Source: Flavobacteriales bacterium
GTDB taxonomy: Bacteria; Bacteroidota; Bacteroidia; Flavobacteriales; Flavobacteriaceae
DNA: 8,922 nucleotides
NCBI GenBank assembly: GCA_002705485.1
Contig: PAGT01000002.1
Coordinates: forward strand, 1-8,922
Reading direction: 5' to 3'
The position numbers and the translations under genes are program-made. This document shows, piece after piece, positions 1-6,051 of the stretch. How positions within the stretch are numbered: the stretch's first letter is position 1; the number at the start of each line of letters is the position of its first letter. The notes below the pieces were generated by a model that was not told the DNA's origin, did no database searches, and saw only the letters and a list, made by a program, of their open reading frames with translations.

Positions 1-366
1 CTCGATTTAAAAGAAACTGCGATTAGAGAAACCATTGAAGAATTAGGTCTTTTAAAAAAATATATAGTGATTCAAAAAGAATTAACTGAAATATATATTC
101 CACCAAGTAATTGTATTGTGAAGCCGTATTTATGCTTTTATGAAAAACCTCCAAAATTTAATCCATCCTCTAATGAAGTAGCTTTTATTTATAATCCACT
201 TTTAGAAGATTTACTTCGTTTGAAAATTAACAAATCAGAAATTTTAATTGAAGATCAACCCAAAATAGTTCCAAGCTTTAATATTGAAAACAATGTTGTT
301 TGGGGAGCAACTGCTATGATCATTAATGAATTTGTTTCTTTATTTAAAGAACTAATTAATTCTTAA
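1..366 (+). CDS. NUDIX hydrolase, CoA pyrophosphatase type (5' truncated by window edge)
   Basis: Only the C-terminal 121 residues are present, since the frame is open from base 1. The visible part begins inside the NUDIX box: RETIEELGL fits the REUxEExGU half of the signature, and the Glu pair at visible residues 13-14 would bind the catalytic metal. The downstream IPPSNCIVKPYLCF stretch and the EVAFIYNPLLEDLL helix resemble the CoA-specific NUDIX branch (NudL/PCD1-like), which splits CoA into 4'-phosphopantetheine and 3',5'-ADP. The glycine-rich start of the box lies outside the window, so the substrate class is inferred. A GTG at 67 is internal and not the start. The gene ends 25 bases before the acyltransferase and could be cotranscribed with it. 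Confidence 0.8.
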   Translation, partial: LDLKETAIRETIEELGLLKKYIVIQKELTEIYIPPSNCIVKPYLCFYEKPPKFNPSSNEVAFIYNPLLEDLLRLKINKSEILIEDQPKIVPSFNIENNVVWGATAMIINEFVSLFKELINS

Positions 367-391
367 TACATTTACATATAAACATTTATAC

Positions 392-1189
392 TTGAAATTA
401 TTTAAAAGGAATCCCTTTGGTCATATTTTAGTAATTAAAAAATGGTTAATTAGAATTTTAGGCCTTTTATCTCATCAAAGATTTAAAGGTTTCAATAGAC
501 TAAATATTGAAGGTTCTGATATAATCAGATCTCTTCCTGAAAATAATGTTCTATTTGTATCCAATCACCAGACATACTTTGCAGATGTCGTAGCAATGTT
601 TCACGTTTTCAATGCTAGTTTGAGTGGAAGAGATGATTCAATCAAAAACTTATCCTATCTATGGCAGCCAAAGTTAAATATCTATTATATAGCTGCAAAA
701 GAAACGATGAATGATGGGATATTTCCAAAAATTTTAGCATATGTCGGTTCTGTACCAATTGATCGAACTTGGAGATCAAAAGGAGAGGATATTAATCGGC
801 AAGTCAAAATGAGTGATGTAAGTAAGATTGGTATTGCTCTGGATGATGGCTGGGTTATAACATTTCCTCAGGGAACGACTACTCCATTTAAACCAATCAG
901 AAGAGGGACTGCCCATTTAATTAAGGAATTTAAACCCATTGTTGTGCCCATTGTAATAGATGGATTTAGAAGGTCATTTGACAAAAAGGGAATTATGATA
1001 AGAAAAAAAAATATTCTTCAATCAATGGAAATAAAAAAGCCACTTAAAATTGATTATGAAAATGAGTCTGTCGATTCAATTGTTGAAAAAATAGAATATG
1101 CAATTGAACAACACTCATCTTTTTTGAAGGTTTTATCTCAAGATCAAATTAATCAATTGGAAGAAAACAATAAAAGTAGAGAGTGGTAA
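392..1189 (+). CDS. PlsC-like 1-acylglycerol-3-phosphate acyltransferase family protein
   Basis: This 265-residue protein would transfer an acyl chain to lysophosphatidate or a related lysolipid at the inner face of the cytoplasmic membrane. The acyltransferase blocks appear in order: SNHQTYFADV (residues 57-66) with the presumed catalytic His59, GSVPIDRTWR (119-128), FPQGTTTP (158-165) and IVVPIVIDGF (183-192). Two blocks are variant: His59 and Asp65 are separated by five residues rather than the usual four, and the acyl-acceptor block reads FPQGT instead of FPEGT. I recall the same variants in flavobacterial homologues, so this looks like a lineage subfamily and not a dead enzyme. A hydrophobic segment near residues 12-26 may help membrane association. 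The start is TTG; the next in-frame Met (68) would delete the first catalytic block. The exact acceptor lipid is uncertain. Confidence 0.85.
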   Translation: MKLFKRNPFGHILVIKKWLIRILGLLSHQRFKGFNRLNIEGSDIIRSLPENNVLFVSNHQTYFADVVAMFHVFNASLSGRDDSIKNLSYLWQPKLNIYYIAAKETMNDGIFPKILAYVGSVPIDRTWRSKGEDINRQVKMSDVSKIGIALDDGWVITFPQGTTTPFKPIRRGTAHLIKEFKPIVVPIVIDGFRRSFDKKGIMIRKKNILQSMEIKKPLKIDYENESVDSIVEKIEYAIEQHSSFLKVLSQDQINQLEENNKSREW

Positions 1190-1202
1190 TCAATTTGTTT
1201 AT

Positions 1203-1210
1203 TAAATTTG
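1203..1210 (+). promoter_or_regulatory. Possible Bacteroidota -7 promoter element (TAAATTTG)
   Basis: The octamer is an exact match to the TAnnTTTG -7 consensus of the Bacteroidota housekeeping sigma factor, and lies 22 bases before the ATG at 1233 in a 43-base gap. No convincing -33 TTTG at normal spacing was found: the TTTG at 1194-1197 is too close. In AT-rich DNA this match could be chance, but it is a plausible start for the transcript of the 1233-7278 gene run. Confidence 0.3.
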
Positions 1211-1232
1211 CATATAAATAAATTATTTAAAA

Positions 1233-1943
1233 ATGTTAAAAAAAATATTTCTAATTTTTATGTTGTTTGGTTTTTTATCATGTGACCAGAGCGAAAAAAT
1301 TTCAATTACCAAAGTTAAAGGTTCACCCAATTATGATGATGCACGGATATCCTCTGTAGAGATGATTAAAAATGAAAATGATTATTCTTTTTCTTTTAAC
1401 ATCGAAAATTACGATTTAGGCATTCAAACTGACAATAAGTTTGACTATAGATTAGCTAATTCAGATAAAGGTCAGCACATACATTTTATTGTTGATAATG
1501 GACCATACTCAGCTCATTACACTAACAACTTTTCTAAAGAGATTAATGATGGTAGTCTTGTTTTGGCATTTTTGTCAAGGTCCCACCACGAATCCGTAAA
1601 AAATCCAAATGCTTACATTTTGGAACAATTAGGTGAAGTAAAAGATATTGACCTTTCAGGAGAATTTCTTTTTTACAGTAGACCAAAAGGTACTTATAAA
1701 GGAGATGATACGAAAAAATTACTTCTAGATTTTTATTTAGTTAATACAAAAATTTCACCTGATGGTAATAAAGTTAAAGCTACTGTCCAAGATAAAGAAT
1801 TTATTATAGATGAATGGGCACCATATTTTATTGAGGGGTTACCTAAAGGAGAAATTATAATTAAACTTGAATTAGTTGATCTCAATGGAAATTTAATCGA
1901 TTCTCGATTCAATTCCTCAGAAAGAACGGTGATTCTTGAGTAA
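1233..1943 (+). CDS. Exported lipoprotein of unknown function with conserved-looking His motifs
   Basis: This 236-residue protein begins with a lipoprotein signal peptide: MLKK, a hydrophobic stretch, then a lipobox-like FLSC with Cys17 as the lipidation site. It should therefore sit in the envelope. The mature part has a His-rich core, GQHIHFIVDNGPYSAHY (residues 80-96), and SRSHHESVK (115-123). I recall close relatives in flavobacteria carrying generic or phosphopeptide-binding annotations, and the HIHFIVD stretch loosely resembles the HHHLLID motif of DUF4399 proteins. I do not recognise an enzyme. The clustered histidines could coordinate metal, which would fit the metal-related genes downstream, but that is inference. 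It heads the compact gene run and lies 22 bases before the DUF3089-like gene. Confidence 0.8.
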   Translation: MLKKIFLIFMLFGFLSCDQSEKISITKVKGSPNYDDARISSVEMIKNENDYSFSFNIENYDLGIQTDNKFDYRLANSDKGQHIHFIVDNGPYSAHYTNNFSKEINDGSLVLAFLSRSHHESVKNPNAYILEQLGEVKDIDLSGEFLFYSRPKGTYKGDDTKKLLLDFYLVNTKISPDGNKVKATVQDKEFIIDEWAPYFIEGLPKGEIIIKLELVDLNGNLIDSRFNSSERTVILE

Positions 1944-1965
1944 TAAGTTCAGAATTTTTAAGGTT

Positions 1966-3024
1966 ATGAATAAAGTTATAGCTGCTTTGATTTTATATTT
2001 TTTTTATTCATGTGGATTACTTTCTGAATCAAATAAAGTAATAGTTTACGAGAGTTCTAATTTTGAAAATTTGAAAACCTCTCAAAAACCAGACTACAGA
2101 AATTTAGACCCTTGGGCAGTTCATCCAAACAAAACGGTAGAGCAGCTAATTGATTTTGAAAATAATCAATCAAAATTACCGGTGGATGTTTTTTTTATTT
2201 ACCCGACCATGCATACCGATAAGAACGATACAACTTGGAATGCAGATATTTTTGACGCTAAAACTCGTAAATATATCCTTGAATCAACAGTCAAATATCA
2301 ATCTTCTGCATGGTTTTCAGTTGGTAATCTTTATGTTCCATTTTACAGGCAGGCACACCTTAGGGTTTTTGAAGAGTCTTATTGGAAAAACGGTGGAGAA
2401 GAAGCCTTTGATATTGCTTATCAAGATGTAAGGGAGGCATTCTTAATTTTTTTAGAAAAATACAACTCTGGAAATCCGATTATTATTGCAAGTCATAGCC
2501 AGGGAGCTGGCCATGCCAAGAGAATATTACAAGAGTTTTTTGATAACAAACCTCTTCAAAATAAACTAGTTGCAGCTTATTTAATTGGAACCAAAATTAC
2601 AAGTAAAGATTTTAAAAGTTTAAAACTAATGACTAATCAAAACGAAACAGGTGGTTTTATTACTTGGAATACTCATAGAAAAATGTCTGAAAGAAAAACA
2701 AAAAAAACATCGTTTACTGTTCCATTTGACTACCTTGAAAATGCACTTTGTGTTAATCCTGTTACATGGAATTTAGAAAAAGCATCAAATTATTCATCAC
2801 ACAAAGGTTTTCTTTATTTGAACACTAAAATTTATCCCAAATCAGTCAAAATTGAAAACATGGACAAAGCTATATTTGTTAAAATTCCAAAAATGGACAT
2901 AATAAAAAAACTCGCAGTCTCAACAGTCAGAGATTACCACAAAGCGGATATTAATATGTTTTGGGAGGATATAAGACAAAATTCAATTCATAGGACTAAA
3001 ATGTTTTTAGAGAATGAAAATTAA
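1966..3024 (+). CDS. DUF3089-type alpha/beta-hydrolase lipoprotein
   Basis: This is a predicted secreted serine hydrolase of 352 residues. The nucleophile elbow reads IIASHSQGAG (residues 173-182), with Ser178 the expected nucleophile. DUF3089-like hallmarks are VDVFFIYPTMHTD near 73-85, WNADI (91-95), LCVNPVTW (261-268) and DYHKADINMFWEDIRQN near 323-339, where His325 is a candidate catalytic histidine. Members of this family are lipase/esterase-like with no settled substrate. The frame stays open to a TTG at 1936, inside the preceding gene, but the ATG at 1966 is preferred: it places a clean signal peptide (MNKVIAALILYFFYSC) at the N-terminus, with Cys16 as a likely lipidation site, although Phe-Tyr-Ser before the Cys is not a textbook lipobox. 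Its last 11 bases overlap the receptor gene, implying cotranscription. Confidence 0.85.
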   Translation: MNKVIAALILYFFYSCGLLSESNKVIVYESSNFENLKTSQKPDYRNLDPWAVHPNKTVEQLIDFENNQSKLPVDVFFIYPTMHTDKNDTTWNADIFDAKTRKYILESTVKYQSSAWFSVGNLYVPFYRQAHLRVFEESYWKNGGEEAFDIAYQDVREAFLIFLEKYNSGNPIIIASHSQGAGHAKRILQEFFDNKPLQNKLVAAYLIGTKITSKDFKSLKLMTNQNETGGFITWNTHRKMSERKTKKTSFTVPFDYLENALCVNPVTWNLEKASNYSSHKGFLYLNTKIYPKSVKIENMDKAIFVKIPKMDIIKKLAVSTVRDYHKADINMFWEDIRQNSIHRTKMFLENEN

Positions 3025-5242
3025 ATTATCAATCATACTTCTTTTCTCATTCTACATTTTTAGCGGTCAAGAAATGGTTAAAGGAAAAGTTTATATTCCT
3101 CTAAATGATGGAAATTACCAAGGAGTAGGAGGAGTTAATATTTTTTGGAAAAGTACAAGTATAGGAGTTGTATCCGATGATGATGGGAGTTACTCTATAC
3201 CAATTTCAACTGAAACTAAAGAATTGGTATTTAAGATATTGGGTTATAAAGAAGATATCGTTGAAATAATTGACTCATTAAACTATGACCATTTTCTTAC
3301 TGAACAATCTGACGAATTAGATGAAGTAATTTTACTTAAAAGAAAAAATACAATTCAGAAATCTTATTTTAAAACTATGAACATAGTAAGTGTTTCTAGT
3401 GATGAGTTACTTAAGGCCGCGTGCTGTAACGTTTCAGAAAGTTTTGAAACAAACCCATCAATTGACGTTAGTTTCTCGAACGCCATAACCGGGGTTAAGG
3501 AGGTTAAGATGCTTGGTCTTGAAAGCCCATACCTTCTAATAACAGAGGAAAATATTCCCATGGTAAGGGGTGCCTCTCAAGTTTTTGGCTTGTCATTTAT
3601 TCCTGGTTCTTGGGTTGAGAGTATGCAAGTTACAAAAGGTGTTGGAAGTGTAGTCAACGGATTTGAAAGTATTTCTGGACAGGTTAATATCGAATTGAAC
3701 AAACCAATTAGTGATGTTCCCACCTATATCAATATTTTTAGAAATAGCATGGGAAGAAATGAGTTGAATTTTCATTTCAATCGAATGGTTAACGAAAAAT
3801 TAAGTACTGGATTATTTATTCATGCAGATCACAGAAAAGAAAAACATGATAGTAACAATGATGGTTTTTTGGATATTCCTCATGTTGAGGGTTACAATAT
3901 ATTCAATAGATGGCAATTGACTGATTTGGAAAAGGGCGTTGTAAGTTTTTTTGGTATTAAGTTCATGAAAAATGAGAAAGAAGGAGGTGAAAGGTTTGAC
4001 ACCAATAGTTTGTCAAATAAGCTTTGGCTGAGTGAGATTAAAACCGAAAGATTTGATGCTACTTTCAAGTTAGGTTACGTCAATCCAAACATTCCATATC
4101 AATCTTTAGGCTTTCAAATGGCGTATTCAGATCATGATCAAAACTCTTTTTTTGGGATCAGGAATTATGATATAACACATAGAAGTTTATACTCAAATAT
4201 AATTTACAATTCTATAATAGGAAATACCATGAATAAAATTAAAACAGGTATTAATTTGACTTACGATGACTACGAAGAGTTAATAGATTTAGATAAAAAT
4301 AAAACAGAAAGAATTGACAGATCAATTGGTGGTTTTTTTGAATATAGTTACGATAACACTACAAACTTCAGCTTAACAGCTGGTTTAAGGTATGATTCAC
4401 ATAACAATTTGGGATCATTTTTTACTCCAAGGCTTCATTTGAGATTTCAACCAAAAGAAAAAACTGTTATGAGATTTTCTTTAGGTTCTGGAAGAAAATC
4501 TTCAAATATTTATGCTGAAAATCAAGAAATTTTTTCAACTGGAAGAAAAATCAAAGTAATTAACAGTAATGGTAAATTTTACGGATTAAATCCTGAGAAA
4601 GCATTAAATTATGGTTTAAGTTTTAGGCAGGGTTTCAATTTAAACAGTAATGATGGTGACGTAACATTTGATTACTATGTTACTGATTTTCAAAATCAAA
4701 TTGTAGTTGACTGGGAAACTGAGGGTGAACTGAGTTTTTATAACTTAAATGGAAAAAGTTATGCCAGGAGTTTTCAATTAGAAATAGACTATCAGCTAAC
4801 TAGAAAAATTAAAATGAAAACTGCCTACAAGAATTATCAAGTGAATAAACAATACAACTCTGGTCTGAAACAGAACCCATTAACTCCAAAAAATAGATTT
4901 TTCATTAACCTTGACTATTCCTCAGATCCAAACGACAAGGGTGCTTTTTGGAAGTTTGATTTTACTTTAAATAACGTCGGAAAACAGAGATTACCTGAAC
5001 ACGGTGGTTTATCTAATTTTTTAGGATTTAGCCCATCATATACCCTCTTTAATTCTCAAGTCACAAAGGTGTTTTCTGAAAAATTTGAAATTTATTTGGG
5101 AGGAGAAAACTTAGGTAATTACACCCAAAAAAATCCTATTTTGGATTCTGAAAACCCTTTTGGAACCAGTTTTGATGGAACTTTAATATATTCACCTATC
5201 GTTGGTTCTATGATTTATGCGGGAATTAGATTAAAATTGTAA
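3014..5242 (+). CDS. TonB-dependent outer-membrane receptor, probably for a metal or metal complex
   Basis: This 742-residue protein would import a substrate across the outer membrane using TonB energy. It has a signal peptide (about residues 1-18, ending FYIFSG), a carboxypeptidase-regulatory-like beta-sandwich (about 22-100; GKVYIPLNDG through GVVSDDDGSYSIP), a plug (about 118-230; ITGVKEVKMLGLESPYLLI and SGQVNIELNKP are typical) and a beta-barrel to the C-terminus (YAGIRLKL). The plug opens with a vicinal Cys pair, C137-C138, in LLKAACCNVSESFETNPS, a motif I associate with Bacteroidota receptors found beside HMA proteins. DSNNDGFLD (279-287) resembles a calcium-binding loop. No SusD partner is present, and the length is below that of typical SusC glycan receptors. 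It overlaps the upstream gene by 11 bases and lies 9 bases before the first HMA-like gene. Metal substrate, probably copper, is inferred from cysteines and neighbours. Confidence 0.88.
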   Translation: MKIKLSIILLFSFYIFSGQEMVKGKVYIPLNDGNYQGVGGVNIFWKSTSIGVVSDDDGSYSIPISTETKELVFKILGYKEDIVEIIDSLNYDHFLTEQSDELDEVILLKRKNTIQKSYFKTMNIVSVSSDELLKAACCNVSESFETNPSIDVSFSNAITGVKEVKMLGLESPYLLITEENIPMVRGASQVFGLSFIPGSWVESMQVTKGVGSVVNGFESISGQVNIELNKPISDVPTYINIFRNSMGRNELNFHFNRMVNEKLSTGLFIHADHRKEKHDSNNDGFLDIPHVEGYNIFNRWQLTDLEKGVVSFFGIKFMKNEKEGGERFDTNSLSNKLWLSEIKTERFDATFKLGYVNPNIPYQSLGFQMAYSDHDQNSFFGIRNYDITHRSLYSNIIYNSIIGNTMNKIKTGINLTYDDYEELIDLDKNKTERIDRSIGGFFEYSYDNTTNFSLTAGLRYDSHNNLGSFFTPRLHLRFQPKEKTVMRFSLGSGRKSSNIYAENQEIFSTGRKIKVINSNGKFYGLNPEKALNYGLSFRQGFNLNSNDGDVTFDYYVTDFQNQIVVDWETEGELSFYNLNGKSYARSFQLEIDYQLTRKIKMKTAYKNYQVNKQYNSGLKQNPLTPKNRFFINLDYSSDPNDKGAFWKFDFTLNNVGKQRLPEHGGLSNFLGFSPSYTLFNSQVTKVFSEKFEIYLGGENLGNYTQKNPILDSENPFGTSFDGTLIYSPIVGSMIYAGIRLKL

Positions 5243-5251
5243 ATTAGTATT

Positions 5252-5596
5252 ATGAAAAAATTATGTTTAATATTCCTTTTGTTTTTCTCTTTTAGTTTCA
5301 GTCAGAACTCTGGAGATAAAAATAAAAAGGCTTCTTTTCTTGTAAAAGGAGTTTGTGAAATGTGCAAAAATAGAATTGATGTGGGAACGGTAAGGATTAA
5401 AGGTGTTAAGTACGCAAATTGGGATCTTACCTCAAATAACCTATCAATAATTTTCAATTCAAACAAGATTGATTTGGATTCAATTCAAAAACAAATTGCC
5501 GCTTTTGGCCATGATTCAGGGATTTATAAAGCACCTGATGAGGTCTATAACAGCCTACCTGAATGTTGCTTTTACAAAACAAATACACCCCATTAA
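5252..5596 (+). CDS. Exported HMA-like metal-binding protein (first of tandem pair)
   Basis: This 114-residue protein has a cleavable-looking signal peptide (MKKLCLIFLLFFSFSFS, cleavage near 17/18), so it is probably periplasmic. Residues 27-93 resemble the heavy-metal-associated fold of copper chaperones and P-type ATPase N-domains: KGVCEMCKNRID carries the CxxC metal site (C35, C38) at the usual loop, followed by GVKYANWDLTSNNLSIIF (residues 51-68), matching the second and third strands. It ends with SLPECCFY, a second thiol site (C105, C106) absent from classical HMA domains and 70 residues after C35. Likely ligands are Cu(I) or another soft metal. It lies 9 bases after the receptor gene and one base before its paralogue, so the three probably act together. 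The role as periplasmic acceptor is inference. Confidence 0.85.
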   Translation: MKKLCLIFLLFFSFSFSQNSGDKNKKASFLVKGVCEMCKNRIDVGTVRIKGVKYANWDLTSNNLSIIFNSNKIDLDSIQKQIAAFGHDSGIYKAPDEVYNSLPECCFYKTNTPH

Positions 5597-5597
5597 A

Positions 5598-6017
5598 ATG
5601 AAAAACAAAAATACATTACTCACCGTAATAATAAGCTCTGGTTTAACAGTTTTATTGTTATGGATTTTTAATAATAATTCATTTCCACAGCAGGAAGTTG
5701 ATCCAAGTCCAGAAAATATAGTCGAACTAATGGGTAACCAAACATCATTTGGAGTTAAAGGCAACTGTGGAATGTGCAAAAAAACAATCGAAACAGCTGC
5801 TTTATCATTGGACGGTGTCTTTAGCGCAGAATGGAGTGGTAAAACAAAGCAAATTAGTATTGTATATGATCCTCAGGTTGTAGAATTGTTAAACATACAT
5901 AAATCTATTGCAAACTCTGGATACGGAACTGAACTTGTAGAGTATAATATGGACAACTATGATGAACTACCATTATGTTGTCAATATGATCCAAGTATGA
6001 TTATTAAGTCAAATTAA
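5598..6017 (+). CDS. Membrane-anchored or exported HMA-like metal-binding protein (second of tandem pair)
   Basis: The 139-residue protein starts at the ATG one base after the preceding stop; the frame is open further upstream, but that extension would only translate the upstream gene out of frame. Residues 7-24 (LLTVIISSGLTVLLLWIF) are a hydrophobic segment followed by a polar linker, better read as an N-terminal membrane anchor facing the periplasm than as a cleaved signal. The HMA-like domain follows: KGNCGMCKKTIE holds the CxxC site (C57, C60) and the C-terminus has ELPLCCQY (C127, C128). It aligns without gaps to the upstream protein over 81 residues at about one third identity, including CxxC, a Trp (W79), GV, and LPxCC. 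It is a diverged tandem duplicate. If the anchor is real, it could accept metal from the soluble paralogue, which is inference. Confidence 0.83.
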   Translation: MKNKNTLLTVIISSGLTVLLLWIFNNNSFPQQEVDPSPENIVELMGNQTSFGVKGNCGMCKKTIETAALSLDGVFSAEWSGKTKQISIVYDPQVVELLNIHKSIANSGYGTELVEYNMDNYDELPLCCQYDPSMIIKSN

Positions 6018-6051
6018 ATTTTGTTAATTTTAATTATAATAAACCAAAAAA

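Noticed and set aside
67..366. Complete 99-residue gene starting at the GTG at 67
   Set aside because: The frame is open to base 1 and encodes the NUDIX signature upstream of 67, so this is an internal codon of a truncated gene.
1936..1965. TTG start at 1936 extending the DUF3089-type protein by 10 residues
   Set aside because: It would place polar and basic residues (MSNKFRIFKV) before the signal peptide and overlap the previous gene; the ATG at 1966 gives a normal lipoprotein signal.
2150..2431. 93-codon + strand frame inside the DUF3089-type gene
   Set aside because: It is an out-of-frame shadow of the hydrolase, whose own frame carries all the family motifs.
3364..3775. Two - strand open frames of 60-65 codons inside the receptor gene
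   Set aside because: They have no recognisable motifs and lie wholly opposite a well-supported coding region.
3014..5242. SusC-type glycan receptor with a SusD partner
   Set aside because: No SusD-like lipoprotein is adjacent, the receptor is shorter than typical SusC proteins, and its neighbours are metal-binding proteins.
5469..5597. Upstream extension of the second HMA-like protein to 5469
   Set aside because: The extra 43 residues are the first HMA-like gene read in another frame; the ATG at 5598 gives a sensible N-terminal hydrophobic segment.
6018..6051. TTGTTA with TATAAT as a promoter before the two-domain lipoprotein gene
   Set aside because: The spacing between the two hexamers is only about eight bases, and the -7 consensus of Bacteroidota (TAnnTTTG) is absent; the gap is simply AT-rich.
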